The translations under genes were made by a program, and so were the position numbers. A DNA stretch of 64,000 nt, from the NCBI RefSeq assembly GCF_900177375.1, contig NZ_FWZU01000005.1, positions 248,001 through 312,000 on the forward strand, written 5' to 3'. The stretch is from Desulfovibrio gilichinskyi (GTDB taxonomy: Bacteria; Desulfobacterota; Desulfovibrionia; Desulfovibrionales; Desulfovibrionaceae). A model generated the notes under the pieces. It did no database searches and had not been told where the DNA came from. It saw nothing but the letters and a program-made list of their open reading frames with translations. This document shows, piece after piece, positions 8,781 to 17,748 of this stretch (position 1 is the first letter of the stretch; every line of letters begins with the position of its first letter).

Positions 8781-9694
8781 TCTTTTTCAAGGTCCTTTGA
8801 AGGGATTTTCCACGTATTCCTTTACTCACAGAGCAAAACACTAGCGATATCGCAAACGGAAAGTTGCGGACATGCAAGGTCCTCACAGTGAGAAAAAGGT
8901 ATTAGCTTGTGGTGCAGGCGGCCCAGAAGGCTATTTCTGCAGAATTTTTTGGGGCCGAATGATTTTTAAGGTCTTAAAAGACAGACTCATTCGGTAGATG
9001 GAAAATATCTGCATAATGCAGACATGCTTCAGGCAGGGGAGCTGGCTTTTTTTATTCATAATGAACAAAAAATACAGCGGCAGAACCGCCCCGGAATCTG
9101 ACCGGGTTCCCTTTTCAAAATTTAGAAAAACTAAATTCCTGAAGTGCAAAATCAACGTAGGACAGTTTACCAAACCATCATTTTTGGTCAAGACCTTTCT
9201 AGAGTTTTTCATGACTGAAGCTTGTCAGCCCTTGGGAGAGTAAGTGTGGGATGGAGATATTAACTGGTTTTCCACAGGTATGTGTTTCTGTTCGTAACTA
9301 TTTAACCAGCTGTTTTGTAAATAATTGTTGAAAATTGTAACTAGCGATCGGTTGGTCTGAAATATGGAAATTATTTTGCTGATGAATTTTAGTAATTCAA
9401 ACTTCAACTTCTCATAACTGTGCGAGCAGCTCAGAAAATAAAGCTCAATTTTATTTAGTTGAAATAGATGCTTTTTTATTGTGCCGTTTGCCTCGTATAA
9501 TGTTTAAATTTCTCTCGTCATTAATCCATGTTGTAAAAATAATTCAGGCGAATTTCTACTTAGCAATAGCAATTGTCCATATATAGGGAAAATTACAATA
9601 AATTAATAAATATATTGAAATAGCTGAGTTTAAAGCGGTATAAAACTTTGGGACTTGATTTCTGTGTTGAAAAATAAATTATTATTAAGCTCAA
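8781..9694. other. Long intergenic region upstream of nrdJ
   Basis: No coding sequence is supported in these roughly 910 bases; short open frames on both strands lack ribosome binding sites and family features. The nrdJ promoter should lie at the left end on the minus strand, where a small palindrome GCGATATCGC sits at 8844-8853. A long nested dyad at 8955-8994 is listed separately. From about 9240 rightward the DNA is strongly AT-rich and shows nothing I can name before the decayed aldehyde dehydrogenase begins. Confidence 0.6.
8955..8994. repeat. Nested inverted repeat upstream of nrdJ
   Basis: CCGAATGA (8955-8962) pairs with TCATTCGG (8987-8994). Directly inside, TTTTTAAG can pair with CTTAAAAG around a GT loop. 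Together this is an extended hairpin about 175 bases upstream of nrdJ. It could be a terminator relic or a regulatory dyad. Confidence 0.5.
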
Positions 9695-10560
9695 CAGTTT
9701 ACCGAAAAAGTTATCGCTATGGCTCCTAAAGGAGGAGCCCGTGACGCTGCGCTCGCTTTGGAAGCAGCAAGTTCAGCTCAGAAAAGCTGGGCGGCTAAAT
9801 CCTGCATTGAACGCACCGGTTATCTTAAAAAATGGCCGAAATTATCAGGGCTAACCGTGAAAAGGTGGCACGAACTTTAGCCGAAGAGCAAGCTAAAATT
9901 TTACCTCTCGCCCAAGTGTAAATTGATGCGACAGCCGAATATTTTGACTATTACGCCGGATGGGCACGTAAATACGAGGGCGAGGTTATTCAGAGTGATA
10001 ATCCAAAAGAAAATATACTTCTCTATCGTCAGCCTATCGGTGTTGTTGTCGGTGTCTGCCCTTGGAACTTCCCTTTCTTTGTCATGGCCCGCAATGTAGC
10101 TCCTTCCTTGCTGACAGGTTGTACCATTGTTTTAAAACCGTGCAGTGAAACTCCGAACACCACTTTTGAATTTGCCAAGCTGATTTCCAGCATAAGGCTG
10201 CCAAAAGGTATGCTTAACTTTGTATCCGGCGGCGGTAGCTCTTTGGGTGATGCTTTGGTCAGAAGCCCTCAGGTAGGTCTGGTTACTCTGACAGGCAGTG
10301 TGGATACAGGGCCGCGTATCATTTCTGCTTCTGCTGAAAATATTACTAAAACTTTACTTGAACTGGGCGGAAAGGCGCCGGGTATCATTTGCGCAGACTG
10401 CGCCATGGATATGGCCGTTAAAGCAGTTGTTGATTCCAGAATAATATTCTCCGGCCAGGTCAGCAACTGCGCTGAGCGTGTCTATGTAGAAGCTGAAGTT
10501 TACGACGAGTTTATGGATAAGCTGCTTGAATAGGAAGTTGCTTTAAAGGGTCTTGCCAAT
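9695..10560 (+). pseudogene. aldA: Decayed AldA-like aldehyde dehydrogenase
   Basis: Translated pieces align in order with residues about 30-310 of lactaldehyde/glycolaldehyde dehydrogenase AldA: EKVIAMAPKGGARDA, then IERTGYLKK, then EYFDYYAGWARKYEGEVIQS, PWNFPFFVMARNVAPSLLTG and LELGGKAPGIICADCAMD. At least four lesions are visible. The first about 30-40 codons are missing. One A is lost in the A6 run at 9827-9832 (frameshift before MAEIIRANR). There is an in-frame TAA at 9919-9921. The last about 170 codons are absent after the stop at 10531. The motif that should read GQVCNCAERV reads GQVSNCAERV, so the catalytic cysteine is serine. A shortened protein from 10084 could still be made but could not be an active dehydrogenase. 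Confidence 0.88.
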
Positions 10561-10587
10561 CGACCAGCCATTTTGTAGAAATATTTT

Positions 10588-11052
10588 ATGACTCCAGCAA
10601 TTAATACAGCTAAAAAATTTAAAATTAAGTATACTGTTCACGAGTATGAACACGATCCAGCCGCAGAAGCCTATGGCAAAGAAGCTGCTGAGAAATTGGG
10701 TGTTGAGCCTGAACGTGTTTTTAAAACGCTTGTAGTAGCGAACGAAAAGCAACTTTTCGTAGCAATAGTGCCTGTCTTAAAGCATCTTGATCTAAAATTG
10801 CTGGCTAAGGCTGCCGGAGTTAAAAAGATCGCTATGGCGGATGTAAAACTTGTTGAACGGACCACCGGTTATGTAGTCGGCGGCGTCAGCCCGCTTGGTC
10901 AGAAAAAGTTGCTGCCGACCTTCATTGATTCCTCCGCCGAAAACCACGAAACAATTTTTGTCAGTGCCGGACGCAGGGGAATGGACATTGAGCTTTCTCC
11001 GCATGATCTTGCAACTCCGCTTAAAGGGACTTTTGCGGCCATCGCAAAATAA
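10588..11052 (+). CDS. ybaK: YbaK/EbsC-family Cys-tRNA(Pro) deacylase
   Basis: A 154-residue protein of the YbaK family, which hydrolyses cysteine wrongly attached to tRNA-Pro. Family text runs through the whole length: YEHDPAAEAYGKEAAEKLG, VFKTLVV, the lysine-containing LDLKLLAKAAGVKKIAMAD, TGYVVGGVSPLGQKKLLPT and RGMDIELSPHDL. The lysine that corresponds to the catalytic Lys46 lies in VFKTL. It follows the decayed aldehyde dehydrogenase and precedes an alcohol dehydrogenase. No functional link to either is evident. Confidence 0.93.
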   Translation: MTPAINTAKKFKIKYTVHEYEHDPAAEAYGKEAAEKLGVEPERVFKTLVVANEKQLFVAIVPVLKHLDLKLLAKAAGVKKIAMADVKLVERTTGYVVGGVSPLGQKKLLPTFIDSSAENHETIFVSAGRRGMDIELSPHDLATPLKGTFAAIAK

Positions 11053-11139
11053 TTTTTGCCTTCAGCCTTCTACATTGTGTCCGTTGCTGAAAACTATCTG
11101 GTCATTTTAACTAAACCGTATTCATTGCGGAGGTAATTC

Positions 11140-12327
11140 ATGAATTTTGAATTTCAGAATCCGACACGACTTATTTTTGGCGCAGGATCGCTTTCCAGAC
11201 TGGGCGAAGTTGTTAGTGAATATGGTCAAAAAGCATTGATAGTAACAGGCGGGGGCAGTATTAAACGCAGCGGTATTTTTGACCGCGCAGTTGTAAGTTT
11301 AAAGGGAGCAGGAATTCCCTTTGCACAGTGTGCAGGTGTAGAACCTAATCCTCGCATTTCTTCTGTTGTGCGCGGCGCAGAAACAGTTCGCACAGAGGGA
11401 TGTGACGTAATTATCGCTTTGGGCGGAGGCAGTACTATAGATGCCGCTAAGGTTATTGCCGCGGCTGTTTTTTATGACGGTGATCCGTGGGATATGATCC
11501 GCCACGGAGATGAAAAACTCTACGTCCCGCTTAAAGCCTTGCCGATAATAGCTGTCCCGACTTTAGCCGCGACAGGTTCGGAGGCGAACAGTACCGCAGT
11601 CATTTCCAATGAGGAAACTCTCATTAAATCTTCCATTTCAAATAACTGTCTCTATCCTCGTGTTGCTGTGGTCGATCCGGAGCTGACTGTCAGTGTCCCT
11701 AAGGATCAGACCGCTTATGGCGTATGTGATACCATCATTCATGTTACAGAGACTTATTTTAACGGGATAGGCGGTACGCCGATTCAGGATCGCTTTGCCG
11801 AGGGAGTGATACTCACCGCCATGGAATGGGGGCCGAAAGCTCTTGCTGACGGAACCGACATCGAAGCCAGAGCGCAAATTCAGTGGGCAGCTTTGGTCGC
11901 GCTTAACGGATGGCTACAGGTAGGAACCGACAGCAGCCGTCCGGTGCATAAGATCGAGCATACGCTGTCTGCTCATCATGACGTAACGCACGCGGCAGGT
12001 CTTTCGGCTGTTAATCAGTCATGGATGCGGTTTGCCGCTAAAACTCGTCCTGAAAGATTCGTGCAGTTTGCGCAGCGTATTTTCGGGCTGATTCCAAAAT
12101 CTCCAGACGATATGGATTGTGCAATGGAAGGTATTGACCGCTTCGAAGAATTTATGAAGTCTATCGGTTGCCCGACAAGCTTGTCTGAAATAGGCATCGG
12201 TGATGAACTGTTTTCCCGCTACGCCGATGATATTCTGTTTCTTGCCAAAGACAGGTATGGCAACCTTCCCGGACGGCCGACAATGAACAGAGATGATATC
12301 TTAGAGTTGTTGCGCGCGTCGCTTTAG
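11140..12327 (+). CDS. Iron-containing alcohol dehydrogenase, YqhD/BDH type (copy A)
   Basis: A 395-residue NAD(P)H-dependent group III alcohol dehydrogenase, full length. The cofactor loop GGGS is at 95-98. The metal ligands are Asp197 and His201 (YGVCDTIIHV), His270 and His284 (in HKIEHTLSAHHDVTH). The phrase IQDRFAEGVILTAMEWGPKAL is shared with E. coli YqhD, a broad aldehyde reductase, so I favour aldehyde detoxification or reduction. GGAGG stands 6 bases before the ATG. A near-identical paralogue lies 1.2 kb downstream, with an AraC-type regulator between them, as yqhC lies beside yqhD in E. coli. Confidence 0.92.
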   Translation: MNFEFQNPTRLIFGAGSLSRLGEVVSEYGQKALIVTGGGSIKRSGIFDRAVVSLKGAGIPFAQCAGVEPNPRISSVVRGAETVRTEGCDVIIALGGGSTIDAAKVIAAAVFYDGDPWDMIRHGDEKLYVPLKALPIIAVPTLAATGSEANSTAVISNEETLIKSSISNNCLYPRVAVVDPELTVSVPKDQTAYGVCDTIIHVTETYFNGIGGTPIQDRFAEGVILTAMEWGPKALADGTDIEARAQIQWAALVALNGWLQVGTDSSRPVHKIEHTLSAHHDVTHAAGLSAVNQSWMRFAAKTRPERFVQFAQRIFGLIPKSPDDMDCAMEGIDRFEEFMKSIGCPTSLSEIGIGDELFSRYADDILFLAKDRYGNLPGRPTMNRDDILELLRASL

Positions 12328-12338
12328 ACTTTGTTTAA

Positions 12339-12358
12339 TGCTGTTACAGCATTCTGTC
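12339..12358 (+). terminator. Weak terminator after alcohol dehydrogenase A
   Basis: ATGCTGT and AGCAT form a short stem followed by a T-rich stretch (TCTGTCTTTTT). It separates the gene from the converging AraC-type gene. Confidence 0.45.
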
Positions 12359-12384
12359 TTTTTGACTTAAGATGAGCTGAAAGA

Positions 12385-13305
12385 TTAAATCTCTTGCAGT
12401 CTCTTAATGTCTCTTAAAGGTGGCGCACCAAATTGCCGGCTGTATTCTCTGGTAAACTGGGAAGGGCTTTCGTAGCCGACCTGAAATGCTGCACTTGTTA
12501 CGTCCTGACGTTCCGTTAACATCAATCTTCTTGCTTCATGCAACCTTATCCACTTTTGAAACTGGAGTGGGCTCATTGCCGTTAGTGACCTGAAATGATG
12601 ATGAAATGTAGATGTGCTCATCCCTACACGCGCTGCAAGGTCATTAATCCTAAGCTGTTTTGTATAATTCTCTTTTAACCAGTCGATAGCTTGCGTGATT
12701 GCTTGGCTATGGCTGCCTGTCATGGCCAGTTGCTGCAGGCGTGGTCCTTGTTCACTAATAAGTAAACGATAAAGAATTTCACGCTGAATAAGCGGGGCGA
12801 TAACCGGAATATTTTCCGGCTCATCAAGTAAATCTAGCAATCTTTTAAATAAATTCAACAACGGGGCCGTGAGTTTGCCGACAGCTATTCCACGTTTTGA
12901 TTGCTTAGGGCAGGGGCTCTTAAAGTTGCTGTCCACCATGAGTTGCGCAATCTCTCTTAGATCAAGTTTCAGCACCAGCCCTAGGTATGGCTTTTGTTTA
13001 TCGGCTTCAATTACTTGAGCTAATATTGGCAGACCTACGGATGTAATAAGAAAGTGATTGGAGTCGTATACATATTCTTCATCACTTAGGAACACTCGCT
13101 TGGCTCCTTGGGCGACTAAGCAGATACTCGGATCATGCATGTAACTCGTCGGTTCTGAGAGTTTGTCATATTTGCGAAGCAGCAACCCGGGAATTTTTGT
13201 TGTCAGACGAAAATCGTTTTCGGTCCATCGGGCAATTTTATCTGCCAGAGCTTCACGTACTTCTCCTAAATCATCTGAGGGTGTAAATTGTGTATTGCTA
13301 TTCAT
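12385..13305 (-). CDS. AraC-family regulator (YqhC-like)
   Basis: A 306-residue regulator with an N-terminal AraC_N cupin-type domain (about 25-190, including DPSICLVAQGAKRVFL) and a C-terminal pair of helix-turn-helices (AITQAIDWLKENYTKQLRINDLA and PSQFTREYSRQFGAPPLRD). The architecture matches E. coli YqhC, which activates the aldehyde reductase gene yqhD in response to aldehydes. Its place between two YqhD-type genes supports the same role here, which is inference. It converges with copy A and is divergent from copy B, so the 13306-13491 gap probably carries both promoters. AGAGAATCAGA precedes the ATG. Confidence 0.9.
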   Translation of the reverse strand: MNSNTQFTPSDDLGEVREALADKIARWTENDFRLTTKIPGLLLRKYDKLSEPTSYMHDPSICLVAQGAKRVFLSDEEYVYDSNHFLITSVGLPILAQVIEADKQKPYLGLVLKLDLREIAQLMVDSNFKSPCPKQSKRGIAVGKLTAPLLNLFKRLLDLLDEPENIPVIAPLIQREILYRLLISEQGPRLQQLAMTGSHSQAITQAIDWLKENYTKQLRINDLAARVGMSTSTFHHHFRSLTAMSPLQFQKWIRLHEARRLMLTERQDVTSAAFQVGYESPSQFTREYSRQFGAPPLRDIKRLQEI

Positions 13306-13491
13306 TCTGATTCTCTTTGCAATTGGGCCTTTATCGGAATTGTGTATTTGTAAACAAGTTGTTTGTAGTATTTTTCGGACGATCAGGCAAAAATCTGACA
13401 GGATCAGTCTATCTTTTCAGTAGTTATCGGCAGTAAAGATACTTAGCAACAGCAAGTTAAAATAAAACAGTATTCATTTAGGAGGTAACTC

Positions 13492-14679
13492 ATGAATTTT
13501 GAATTTCATAACCCGACACGTTTAATTTTCGGCGCAGGATCACTCTCCAAACTTGGGGAAGTTGTAGCTGAACATGGCAAAAAAGCATTGATAGTTACCG
13601 GAGGAGGCAGCGTCAAGCGTAGTGGTACTTTCGACCGCGCAGTAGAGAGTCTGAAGGATGCGGGTGTTTTGTTTGCACAGTGTTCAGGCGTAGAGCCGAA
13701 TCCGAGAATTTCTACAGTGGTACGCGGCGCAAATATAGCTCGAGAGGAGGGATGTGATGTGATCGTAGCCTTGGGTGGCGGCAGCACTATGGACGCAGCT
13801 AAAGTTATGGCTGCGGCAGTCCTCTATGATGGCGATCCATGGAATATGATTCGTCACGGCCAGGACCAAGTATATACTCCGGCAAAAGCGTTACCTGTCA
13901 TCACTGTTCCTACTTTGGCGGCAACAGGTTCAGAGACAAATTGCGGCGCAGTTATCACTAATGAAGAAACTTCCGTGAAGTCTTTTGTAGCCGATAAGTG
14001 TTTCTATCCTCGTGTTGCGATTGTTGATCCGGAATTGACATTGAGCGTGCCGAAGAATCAGACCGCTTACGGAGTGTGTGATCTTATCACCCATGTTACC
14101 GAAACCTATTTTAACGGAATAGGCGGCACTCCGATTCAGGATCGTTTTGCTGAAGGAGTCATTTTAACCGCTATGGAGTGGGGACCTAAAGCAATTGCTG
14201 ATGGTAAGAATTTAGAAGCACGCACTCAAGTTCAATGGGCCGCACTGGTTGCACTCAATGGGTGGTTGCAGGTTGGAACGGATTATAGAATGCCTGTTCA
14301 TATGATTGAACATACTCTTTCTGCCCATCATGATGTGGCTCATGGAGCGGGTTTGTCGGCTATCAATCCATCATGGATGCGTTTTGCTGCTAAGTCTCGC
14401 CCGGAAAGATTTGTTCAGTTTGCTCAGCGGATTTTCGGGATTGTTCCTAAAGCACCTGATGATATGGATTGTGCAATGAAAGGAATCGATCGTTTCGAAG
14501 ACTTTTTGAGGTCTATAGATTGTCCGACAAGTTTATCTGAAATAGGCATCGGTGACGAACTGTTATCCCGCTATGCTGACGATACACTGTTGGTTGCTAA
14601 AGATGAAAATGGTAATCTTTCAGGACGTCCGGCAATGAATAGAGATGATATAATCGAGATGTTGCGGGCGGCGCTCTAA
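13492..14679 (+). CDS. Iron-containing alcohol dehydrogenase, YqhD/BDH type (copy B)
   Basis: The same length (395 residues) and layout as the copy at 11140, with the same GGGS loop and Asp/His ligands (YGVCDLITHV and HMIEHTLSAHHDVAH). By eye the proteins share well over three quarters of residues, while the DNA differs at many third positions, so the duplication is not recent. Differences fall near the active site (TDYRMPVHMIEH versus TDSSRPVHKIEH), which could change substrate range. AGGAGG is 6 bases before the ATG. Divergent from the AraC-type gene, it is the likely main target of that regulator. Confidence 0.92.
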   Translation: MNFEFHNPTRLIFGAGSLSKLGEVVAEHGKKALIVTGGGSVKRSGTFDRAVESLKDAGVLFAQCSGVEPNPRISTVVRGANIAREEGCDVIVALGGGSTMDAAKVMAAAVLYDGDPWNMIRHGQDQVYTPAKALPVITVPTLAATGSETNCGAVITNEETSVKSFVADKCFYPRVAIVDPELTLSVPKNQTAYGVCDLITHVTETYFNGIGGTPIQDRFAEGVILTAMEWGPKAIADGKNLEARTQVQWAALVALNGWLQVGTDYRMPVHMIEHTLSAHHDVAHGAGLSAINPSWMRFAAKSRPERFVQFAQRIFGIVPKAPDDMDCAMKGIDRFEDFLRSIDCPTSLSEIGIGDELLSRYADDTLLVAKDENGNLSGRPAMNRDDIIEMLRAAL

Positions 14680-14702
14680 ATAGTATGTATTCAAAGAACT
14701 AA

Positions 14703-14753
14703 AGCCGTTTCCGTTAGTCTTAACTCTGAGATTAACGGAGCGGCCTATTTTTA
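14703..14753. terminator. Imperfect terminator between converging genes
   Basis: CCGTTA and TAACGG arms, with flanking GCCG/CGGC, make an interrupted stem followed by TATTTTT. It separates alcohol dehydrogenase B from the Crp/Fnr gene on the other strand. Confidence 0.5.
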
Positions 14754-14758
14754 CCTGT

Positions 14759-15439
14759 CTAACACAATAAATTCCCATCACGGCAAGTTTCCAGCCGTTC
14801 TTTATTAATCAACCTCACGCTCGTCCCGTCAACTTCAATGAGTTTTTCTTTACTCATCTTTTTCATTGCTCTCGAAAGGGCTTCCGGCGTGACACCTATG
14901 ATTTTTGAAAGTTCCCTGTAAGAAATTCCTAACTTCAACCAGCCCTCTTCACTTTGACTCAGAAAATACGCTGCTAAACGGGACGGAATCTGCTTGAGTG
15001 AAAGTGAATCAATCATGACCATTGCATCTTTAAGGCGCTTCGCCATGACGCTCATCATATTAAGCAGAATAGACGGGTCTTCCTGAATTAAAGTCTGAAA
15101 TTTGGATGGACTGATAAAAAGCACTTTGCTGTCTTCGAGTGCGCTTAGATTTGCGGGCATTTTCCCGTCAGAAAAAGTTGAACAGAGGCAAAAAGGCTCT
15201 CCCGGACCGAAAACGAAAATGGTCTGTTCTTTTCCGTCTTCCGCTAATTTAAATAGTTTTACTTTGCCTGAAAGCAGAACATGCATGCCTTTTAAAAACT
15301 TAGCTTCACTAAAATAAATTGCTTTTTTAGGAATGTCGCTCACAACCGCATTTTCTGCTAACCGCGTAAGATTGGGATCATCCAGATTTGAAAAAATAGG
15401 GAATTCAGTGATGATCTTTTTTAGCTCTTCTTTTTCCAT
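14759..15439 (-). CDS. Crp/Fnr-family transcription regulator
   Basis: About 226 residues: an N-terminal cyclic-nucleotide-type beta barrel (KAIYFSEAKFLKGMHVLLSGKVKL) and a C-terminal winged helix (SYRELSKIIGVTPEALSRAMKKM). I use the ATG at 15439 because AGGA lies 7 bases upstream; the open frame extends to 15499 but has no ribosome binding site there. There is no N-terminal four-cysteine Fe-S motif of true FNR, so the signal is likely something else (haem/NO or a small molecule, as for HcpR-like regulators). An FNR-type palindrome lies 25 bases upstream and probably serves autoregulation and the divergent gene region. Confidence 0.88.
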   Translation of the reverse strand: MEKEELKKIITEFPIFSNLDDPNLTRLAENAVVSDIPKKAIYFSEAKFLKGMHVLLSGKVKLFKLAEDGKEQTIFVFGPGEPFCLCSTFSDGKMPANLSALEDSKVLFISPSKFQTLIQEDPSILLNMMSVMAKRLKDAMVMIDSLSLKQIPSRLAAYFLSQSEEGWLKLGISYRELSKIIGVTPEALSRAMKKMSKEKLIEVDGTSVRLINKERLETCRDGNLLC

Positions 15440-15463
15440 CTTATTATCCTGAAATTTAATAAA

Positions 15464-15479
15464 ATTGATCGAGATCAAT
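15464..15479. promoter_or_regulatory. FNR-type palindrome (Crp/Fnr operator)
   Basis: ATTGATC-GA-GATCAAT is a perfect inverted repeat and fits the classic TTGATNNNNATCAA consensus exactly. It lies between the Crp/Fnr gene start and the divergent ACR3 remnant. Confidence 0.75.
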
Positions 15480-15586
15480 GTAAGTTTTTTGGTGAGCACG
15501 TAGAAGGGTATCTACACGGCATCATAAAGTGGCTTTTCTAAACGGGTCGGCCGGAATTAATACCCTGCACTAATGGAGTATGCATT

Positions 15587-15855
15587 ATGTGGAAATTTTT
15601 ACAAAAAATCACCAAAAAAATGACCGTTTGGTAGGTAAATGCTTTCTCCCGCGGGGCGACGCAATTGCTCTTGTCTAAGGGGCGGTCATGCGGAATCTCT
15701 CAATTGCTTTAGCTATTGCGATCAACGCCTTCGGTCCGCAAGGATCAGATGCCGCTCTGGTTATTGCTCTGGCATATATTGTACAGGTGCAATCCGCCGC
15801 TTGGTATGTAAAATTTACTGCAAAAATATTTGATTTTTCAGCTGAAGCGGCATGA
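15587..15855 (+). pseudogene. Internally deleted ACR3/bile-acid-symporter-family transporter
   Basis: The start reads MWKFLQKITKKMTVW and then stops at a TAG. This resembles the first residues of ACR3-type (arsenite) transporters. In another frame the C terminus follows: LPRGDAIALV, a TAA at 15676-15678 where the family has a tyrosine codon, then MRNLSIALAIAINAFGPQ and YIVQVQSAAWYVKF up to a TGA at 15853. About 250 central codons are missing. A ribosome binding site (GGAG) still precedes the first ATG. Together these show a deletion, a frame change and a point stop in a once intact gene. It lies between a Crp/Fnr gene and the CoA-disulfide reductase gene. Confidence 0.8.
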
Positions 15856-15967
15856 TATTAAAAGCAACAAAGTAACAAGAATAATTAAAATATAATATTT
15901 TGTTAAATTTGATAAAAGCGGTATTCTCCCGCTGAACATATAACACTCTGTAGAGAGGAGATATTTC

Positions 15968-17662
15968 ATGAGTTCACAGAATATAGTTGTCATCGGCGGC
16001 TCTGCTGCCGGACCGAAAGCCGCAGCCCGTGCAAAACGACTTGATCAGGCCGCAAACGTTACTCTTCTGCAAAAAGCTCCGGAGATGTCTATGGCATCTT
16101 GTGGATACCCTTATTATATCGGCGGAAATTTTGATAATCGTGACCAGTTGCTTTCTACTCCTACCGGAGTTGTGCGTAATGAAGCTTTTTTTGCCGGAGC
16201 TAAAGGCGTGCAGGCGCGGGTTAATACGGAGGTAACCGCTATTGACCGGATTAAAAAGGTTGTATCATGTGTGAATGTCATTACCGGTGAAAAAGACACT
16301 GTCCCTTATGACAAGCTGGTAATCTGCTCAGGTGCAACTCCCCGTCATCCCCCTATTAAGGGTATCAATCTGGAGGGCGTGCAGGCTTTGTCAGAGATGC
16401 GTGATGCTGACAAACTTCGTGAACTTCGTGATTCAGGCAAAGTTAAAGATGTAGTTATTGTCGGCGGTGGACTGATCGGCATTGAGGTCTGCGAAGCTCT
16501 TGCCGATTCCGGCATGAATGTGAACGTAGTTGAAATGCTGTCTCAGTTGCTGATGTTTTTGGATTGGGAGCTTGCTAAACTGGTGGAAAAACATGTGGCA
16601 TCCAAAGGGGTCACTGTTCACACTGAAAATGGTGTAGCTGAATTTATGGGCGAAAATGGAAAACTTACCGGCGTAAAATTAAATGATGGTTCAGTTGTTC
16701 CATGTGAGCTGGCGGTGGTTTCTATAGGGGTGGTTCCTAATGTTGATCTGGCTAGAGCCTCGGGGCTTGAGATAGGTGGTTTCGGGGGTATCGTTGTGGA
16801 TGAACACATGCGGACTTCCGATTCTAATATCTATGCAGCAGGGGACTGCGTAGAGATTCCTAACCGTATCACAGGCAAGAAAACTTATGCACCTTACGGA
16901 GATCTTGCCAATCTTGAAGCCAGAGTTGCCGCTGATAATATTGTTCTTGGCGACAGTTCTACTTTCCCCGGCACTGTTAACAGCGGTATCTGCAAGGTCT
17001 TTAATTTCAGTGCAGGTTCCACGGGAATGTCGGAAAAACGCGCTGAGGCAGAAGGGTATGAGGTAGTGACAGCCACTAATGCAAGCCCTGATAAACCCGG
17101 ATTTATGGGTGCAAAATTACTTGTTTCCAAGATGGTTGCAGATGCGAAAACCGGACGTATACTCGGATTTCAGTGCGTAGGAACCGGCGAAGTTAATCGT
17201 CAGGTCGCCGAAGCCGCAATGGCGGTTATGAATGGCAATACTATTTATGACATAGGCGTAGCGGATCTTCCGTATGCTCCTCCTTTTTCGTTGGCGATCG
17301 ACCATTTCATAGCTACTGCACATATTTTGGAAAACAAAATGGCAGGGCTGATGACAGGTATCTGCAATGCCGAGGTTAAAGAGATGATTGATGGCGGTAC
17401 TGCTCCTTTTATTCTGGATGTACGTTCGCCTGTTGAGTTCAAAGAAATGCGCCTTAATGTCGGTGAAACTTTGATTCCTTTAGGAACGCTTCGGAATTCT
17501 CTGGACAAGCTCCCAAGCGACAAGAGTGCGGAGATTATAACATTTTGCAAAATATCTATGCGCGGTTATGAAGCACAGCGAGTGCTTGAAGCAAATGGTT
17601 GGACTAATGTTAAAGTTATGGAAGGCGGCATAATGGCCTGGCCTTTTAAAGTTGAATTCTAG
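15968..17662 (+). CDS. CoA-disulfide reductase-like flavoprotein with C-terminal rhodanese domain
   Basis: A 564-residue fusion. Residues 1-450 form an FAD/NAD(P)H disulfide reductase: FAD-binding GGSAAGPKAA, redox cysteine Cys45 in MASCGYPYYIGG, second dinucleotide fold VVIVGGGLIGIE and the FAD signature IYAAGDC. Residues about 460-564 form a rhodanese domain (FILDVRSPVEFKEMR) with candidate catalytic Cys527 in ITFCKISMRG. Known CoADR-Rhd enzymes reduce CoA disulfides/persulfides or polysulfide using NAD(P)H in the cytoplasm. This fits an anaerobe with sulfur metabolism. GAGAGGAG precedes the ATG. It is followed by a strong terminator, so it is monocistronic or follows the dead transporter gene. 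Confidence 0.92.
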   Translation: MSSQNIVVIGGSAAGPKAAARAKRLDQAANVTLLQKAPEMSMASCGYPYYIGGNFDNRDQLLSTPTGVVRNEAFFAGAKGVQARVNTEVTAIDRIKKVVSCVNVITGEKDTVPYDKLVICSGATPRHPPIKGINLEGVQALSEMRDADKLRELRDSGKVKDVVIVGGGLIGIEVCEALADSGMNVNVVEMLSQLLMFLDWELAKLVEKHVASKGVTVHTENGVAEFMGENGKLTGVKLNDGSVVPCELAVVSIGVVPNVDLARASGLEIGGFGGIVVDEHMRTSDSNIYAAGDCVEIPNRITGKKTYAPYGDLANLEARVAADNIVLGDSSTFPGTVNSGICKVFNFSAGSTGMSEKRAEAEGYEVVTATNASPDKPGFMGAKLLVSKMVADAKTGRILGFQCVGTGEVNRQVAEAAMAVMNGNTIYDIGVADLPYAPPFSLAIDHFIATAHILENKMAGLMTGICNAEVKEMIDGGTAPFILDVRSPVEFKEMRLNVGETLIPLGTLRNSLDKLPSDKSAEIITFCKISMRGYEAQRVLEANGWTNVKVMEGGIMAWPFKVEF

Positions 17663-17712
17663 ATAACTCACATTTCCTTTTGTTGTAACACGTGGTTGCA
17701 AGTAATTAATAC

Positions 17713-17748
17713 GGAACACCCTTATTTATATGAGGGTGTTCTTTTTTA
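17713..17748 (+). terminator. Terminator after the CoA-disulfide reductase gene
   Basis: GAACACCCT pairs with AGGGTGTTC around an AT loop and is followed by TTTTTT. Confidence 0.9.

Noticed and set aside
9877-9892. TGGCACG followed by TTAGC, resembling a sigma-54 promoter
   Set aside because: The -12 GC is out of register and the site lies within former coding sequence of the aldehyde dehydrogenase relic.
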